From NCBI RefSeq assembly GCF_021530565.1, contig NZ_JAKGBI010000012.1, positions 62,001 to 126,000 of the forward strand: a stretch of 64,000 bases of DNA. Direction: 5' to 3'. The position numbers and the translations under genes were made by a program. The DNA comes from Pseudoalteromonas sp. SMS1 (lineage in GTDB: Bacteria; Pseudomonadota; Gammaproteobacteria; Enterobacterales; Alteromonadaceae). Shown in pieces: positions 60,637 to 64,000 of this stretch (position 1 is the first letter of the stretch; each line of letters opens with the position of its first letter). The notes under the pieces were generated by a model that saw only the letters and a program-made list of their open reading frames with translations, was not told the DNA's origin and made no database searches.

Positions 60637-61086
60637 TTAATCTTTGAAGGAGTTGTGGCAGTCTTTACAACCTTTTGCCCAGTTTCTAAACGCTTTACCT
60701 ATGATTTTTTTGTCTCCAGACTCAGAGGCTTTTGCTAACGCCTCTGCATATTTTGCAAAGTCAGCAGCCTTTTTGTCGAAGGTTGCTCTGTCGCTCCAAA
60801 TGGCCGGTAGTGCACTGGTGTCACCTTTATCTGACCCAGAAATAAATGCTTCCCAAGGCATCTTTGAGAGTTGAGCTGCATTGTGCGCTCGTTCTGCAAA
60901 GCGTTTTGCATCAAACGGCACCTTGCCTTTTAACATGTCACCCATATCACCAATTTGATAACGAATAAGTTGGAAACTCGCTTTACGATATTCAATTGCA
61001 TCTTCACTGTCTTCAAACATCGTGCTTGCGTGTGTCTGACAGCTCATCCCTACCAGCAGTGCTATAAATGTTAATGACTTCTTCAT
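60637..61086 (-). CDS. Cytochrome c'-type monoheme protein
   Basis: From ATG 61086 the protein (149 aa) has a signal peptide (KKSLTFIALLVGMSCQTHA), a four-helix bundle and a C-terminal heme site CKDCHNSF, as in periplasmic class II cytochromes c. EYRKASFQLIRYQIGDMGDM is the typical first helix with the sixth-ligand region. The frame is open to 61164, but that would put a hydrophobic stretch before the real signal peptide. Probable roles are electron transfer or nitric oxide binding. Transcribed alone. Confidence 0.85.
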   Translation of the reverse strand: MKKSLTFIALLVGMSCQTHASTMFEDSEDAIEYRKASFQLIRYQIGDMGDMLKGKVPFDAKRFAERAHNAAQLSKMPWEAFISGSDKGDTSALPAIWSDRATFDKKAADFAKYAEALAKASESGDKKIIGKAFRNWAKGCKDCHNSFKD

Positions 61087-61450
61087 AATTGCCCCTAAAA
61101 ATAAAAAATTCACTACCTTTGTAAGGGTTTCTATATGAATTAGCAAGGGAAATGGGGTTAACAAATGGTAATAAAAATTAGGTCAGTAATTTGAATGTTG
61201 CACATATGGGTCCAAATAGACACGCCATTTACAGTTAATTTAATTTATGTTCATTTACTTTCTTTTACATTGACTTTTGTTTATTTAAAACAATGGTTTA
61301 TGTATTTGTTAAAAGTAAAACTGAAATATTTGTAACTTTATTGTATTTCTATTATTGCAATTAACCATGTAGTCACATTATATTGATGAATGATTCTACT
61401 CTCTAAATATAAATAAACACCAAATTAAACAACAAGTCCTAGGGGAAACT
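61087..61450. other. Promoter region of the S8 protease
   Basis: AT-rich divergent spacer without a gene. It ends in AGGGGAAACT, the ribosome site of the protease. No clear promoter or operator can be placed. Confidence 0.4.
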
Positions 61451-64000
61451 ATGGCCAAGTATTCATTTAAAGCGACAGCGGTAGCTATGGCTGTCTCAGG
61501 TGCTCTTACAGCAGCATCGGCAAGTGCTGCAACATTAGAGACCAATACACGTTTAGTTAACACACAAGCAACTAAAGTAGAGCAATCAGCTAAGCAAGAA
61601 CATAGAGCTGAGGCATTTCTAGTTGTACTTAAGCAAGAAACTGCAGCGGACCTAATGGCTCGCGGCAACTACTCTACAAATGATGCACGTGAGACAGTTG
61701 CTTCTGTAGAAGCGATTCAATCAACGGTTAAACGTGAGTTTGCGCAGTTAAACGCAGACATTAACGTTGTTGGTTCAACTAAATTACTTGCATCAACACT
61801 TATTGTTGAAGCATCAGATGCTGCACTAGAGCAAATTAAGCAAAACGCAAATGTTGCTCGCGTACTACCTCTTTATGATTACGAGCTACATGTTGCTGAC
61901 GCAAATGATTACATTAAGGGCGCGCCTGTAAACTTGGCGGGTTTCACTGGTAAAGGTCAAAAAGTAGCAGTATTAGATACTGGTATTGACTATACACACA
62001 AAGTATTCAACCCAGACGCAGGTACAAAAGAAGCGTATGAAGCAGCTCAGGCAGATCCAAGAGCTGTTGAATGGCCACAAGGTCAAGTGAAAGGCGGTTA
62101 CGACTTTATGCGTAACGACCCGGATCCAATTGAAAGCGATCCTAATTTCCCAGATCCAACAAGCCCAGATGACGGTGCGTCTTCGCACGGTACATCGGTA
62201 TCTCACTCAGTAACAGGTATTGCACCAGATGTTGAGCTTTATGTTTACTCTGTATGTGGTGGTGGTTGTCCATTCGCTGCACAGCTAGGTGCACTAGAAG
62301 CGGCAATGGATCCGAATGGCGATGGTGATATCAGTGACCGTGTAGACGTTATCAACATGTCTCTTGGTGGCGAATTTGGTTCTACAGATCGTGTAGACGG
62401 CACTCAATTCCTAATTCATCAAGCTGTGAAAATGGGCACTAACGTCGTTATTTCAGCTGGTAACGATGGTAACCACCCATTCCGTATCGGCGGACCAAGC
62501 ACAACACCTAACGCATTATCTGTTGGTGCAATGGGTCACCCTACAATTAACGAGTTGTACGCATTGGGTACTATCGATGGCAAGTCTGTTGAAGTTGGTA
62601 CGGCTGGTTTCGGTCCACAAGACCCGTTCTCATTCTCTAATGCAGATACTGAGCTTGTATACCCTGATGCAAACCAAAATGGCTGTGAAGCGTTTGGTGA
62701 CGATGTAGACTTCACTGACAAAGCTGTACTTATCGACCGTGGTGCGTGTGCGTTCGTAACTAAAGCGCTAAATGCACAAGCGAAAGGTGCTAAGTATGTC
62801 ATCATCGCTAACAACGTAGCTGGTGGTGCACCTGGTCTTGGTGGTACAAGTGACGAAGTGACAGTACCAACTATCTCAGTGACACTAGACGATGGCGCAG
62901 CACTTAAAGCGACATTAGCGGCAGGTCAACAACCAGTATTTACATTTGGTATTGAGTCTCACCTAGCTATCGACACAGTTGCTGACTTCTCTTCACGTGG
63001 TCCTTCAATGGATGGTCTACTGAAGCCAGAAATTACTGCACCTGGTGTTAACATTCAGGTTGCGGCGACTGGTACTCAAGATCAGCTAGCTGGTGCTACG
63101 GGTACTTCTTTCTCAGGTCCAATCACAGCGGGTGCTGTTGCACTTGTTCGTGAAGCTCGTCCTGAACTAAGTGCTGCACAAGTTAAAGCAGTACTAATGA
63201 ATACAGCAAACCTAGATGTATTCATGGAGCCAAAATCAATTAATGCAGACGCTGAATTAGCGCCAATCAGCTTAATTGGTGCAGGTCTTGTTGACGTTGA
63301 AAAAGCAGTTGCATCACAAACTGTTGCGTGGGTACACCACGGTGATTACGATACAACACAAGCTGCACTTTCATTTGGTTTTGACGTATTAGAAGAAACA
63401 ACAACTTACACTAAAGTTGTCTTTGTTAAGAACTTCTCTACTGACGAAAAAACGTATAACCTTCGTACAGCAGATCGTTATGCAAGCGATACAGCGCTTG
63501 GCGCAACAAGCTGGGAAATCCCTGCTTCTGTAACGGTTGGCGCAGGTCAAACGGCTTCTTTCGAAGTTAAACTAACTATTGACCCAAGCAAGCTTCCTGA
63601 GTGGAGCCTGGCTAACCCACAAAACGCAAATGACCTTGCTGCACGTGCAGCGTCACTAACGCTTTCTGAGCTAGATGGTGCGTTAATCTTTGACGACCAA
63701 TCTACAGCGGATACTGATCACGACATTCACATGGTATACCACGTTCTACCTCGTGCAAACGAAGGTGTAGAAGTGACAGTACTTGAAGAAGGCGACAAGC
63801 GTATCCAAGTAACGAACAACGGTTTCACAACGTTCAATGTTGTTACTGATCAACTTGTAGCTGTAGGCCAAGAAGTATCTGCAGAAGACAAGCAGTTCAA
63901 TATCCTAAGCACTTCATTCAACGTATACGGCAGCAGCACGTGTGATTCTGGCGCATTCTTCACAGCGTCAATGGCGCTACGTGACGAGCTAACAATGCAC
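61451..64000 (+). CDS. S8-family subtilisin-like secreted protease with PA domain, C-terminus cut by window end
   Basis: 850 codons are present without a stop. A signal peptide (MAKYSFKATAVAMAVSGALT) is followed by an inhibitor-type prodomain (about 50-145). The catalytic domain has Asp176 (VAVLDTGIDYTH), His246 (SSHGTSVSHS), Asn338 (ISAGNDG) and Ser553 (TGTSFSGPITAG). A protease-associated (PA) domain is inserted at about 375-490 (KAVLIDRGACAFVTKALNAQ and GAKYVIIANN). The C-terminal part looks like Fn3/Ig-type beta domains. The His motif is HGTSVS rather than the usual HGTHVA. AGGGGAAACT precedes ATG. It is a probable extracellular nutrient protease; the end lies beyond the window. Confidence 0.88.
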   Translation, partial: MAKYSFKATAVAMAVSGALTAASASAATLETNTRLVNTQATKVEQSAKQEHRAEAFLVVLKQETAADLMARGNYSTNDARETVASVEAIQSTVKREFAQLNADINVVGSTKLLASTLIVEASDAALEQIKQNANVARVLPLYDYELHVADANDYIKGAPVNLAGFTGKGQKVAVLDTGIDYTHKVFNPDAGTKEAYEAAQADPRAVEWPQGQVKGGYDFMRNDPDPIESDPNFPDPTSPDDGASSHGTSVSHSVTGIAPDVELYVYSVCGGGCPFAAQLGALEAAMDPNGDGDISDRVDVINMSLGGEFGSTDRVDGTQFLIHQAVKMGTNVVISAGNDGNHPFRIGGPSTTPNALSVGAMGHPTINELYALGTIDGKSVEVGTAGFGPQDPFSFSNADTELVYPDANQNGCEAFGDDVDFTDKAVLIDRGACAFVTKALNAQAKGAKYVIIANNVAGGAPGLGGTSDEVTVPTISVTLDDGAALKATLAAGQQPVFTFGIESHLAIDTVADFSSRGPSMDGLLKPEITAPGVNIQVAATGTQDQLAGATGTSFSGPITAGAVALVREARPELSAAQVKAVLMNTANLDVFMEPKSINADAELAPISLIGAGLVDVEKAVASQTVAWVHHGDYDTTQAALSFGFDVLEETTTYTKVVFVKNFSTDEKTYNLRTADRYASDTALGATSWEIPASVTVGAGQTASFEVKLTIDPSKLPEWSLANPQNANDLAARAASLTLSELDGALIFDDQSTADTDHDIHMVYHVLPRANEGVEVTVLEEGDKRIQVTNNGFTTFNVVTDQLVAVGQEVSAEDKQFNILSTSFNVYGSSTCDSGAFFTASMALRDELTMH

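Noticed and set aside
1..64000. CRISPR array, integron, prophage or rRNA operon
   Set aside because: I saw no spaced identical short repeats, no integrase or phage structural genes and no rRNA sequence; only two tRNA genes were found.

Overview
The window looks like chromosome from a marine gammaproteobacterium of the Alteromonadales, most probably Pseudoalteromonas. This is inferred from gene content, not from a database match. The supporting genes are an S8 protease with an HGTSVS histidine motif, a beta-propeller phytase lipoprotein, a CBM plus GH5 endoglucanase, a Cys-rich double-glycine peptide, a FagA/FumC pair under a Fur box, PA3496- and YggN-type proteins, and an ExbB-ExbD-TonB-heme oxygenase cluster.

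Layout. 1-5330 is accessory DNA of low gene density. It holds a decayed IS3-family element, a winged-helix protein behind a 13-bp inverted repeat, and a 501-aa protein with a PD-(D/E)XK-like nuclease signature flanked by direct copies of a palindrome-rich repeat. Decayed coding remnants follow. 5372-12437 (minus strand) is one tightly packed operon, thiD-thiO-thiS-thiG-thiE-thiF-nudix-MilB/BcmB-like-MilA/BcmA-like-methyltransferase, divergent from an EamA transporter. 13.7-17.3 kb has a secreted protein, an orphan RiPP-like precursor and a phytase. 17.7-21.3 kb has a degenerate-GGDEF protein, an AraC regulator, membrane proteins and a small peptide. 21.3-31.7 kb is an iron/heme locus: ybaN, heme oxygenase and tonB-exbD-exbB on one strand, and an ECF sigma, FecR, TonB receptor and PKD lipoprotein on the other, with Fur-box-like sites. 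31.8-46 kb has a thioredoxin-like gene broken by a stop codon, the endoglucanase, a NIT-domain chemoreceptor, two regulator/oxidoreductase modules, twin Cys-rich lipoproteins and fagA-fumC. 46-55 kb has a putative Lrp-kinase-hydrolase-acyltransferase operon and, divergent from it, a PrnB-like heme protein with a kynureninase-like enzyme. Two tRNA-Ser genes lie at 55.1 kb. The remainder is housekeeping or hypothetical genes, ending in an S8 protease cut by the window edge.

The most interesting system is the thiamin operon. The three genes at its 3' end are the enzyme types used to turn CMP into bacimethrin: CMP hydroxymethylase, hydroxymethyl-CMP N-glycosidase and SAM methyltransferase. The hydroxymethylase homologue carries Asp186 where thymidylate synthase has its uracil-recognising Asn, as in cytosine-specific hydroxymethylases. 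Next to them are a complete thiazole-branch set, ThiD and ThiE, but no thiC. The cluster therefore looks able to make not only the toxic pyrimidine but the finished antivitamin 2'-methoxythiamin phosphate. A Nudix hydrolase and a divergent exporter are candidates for self-protection. Other leads are the nuclease-like gene between repeats, the PrnB-like/kynureninase-like pair, the orphan Cys-rich peptide, the PKD lipoprotein downstream of the iron receptor, and the 41-bp Fur palindrome in front of an apparently leaderless fagA.
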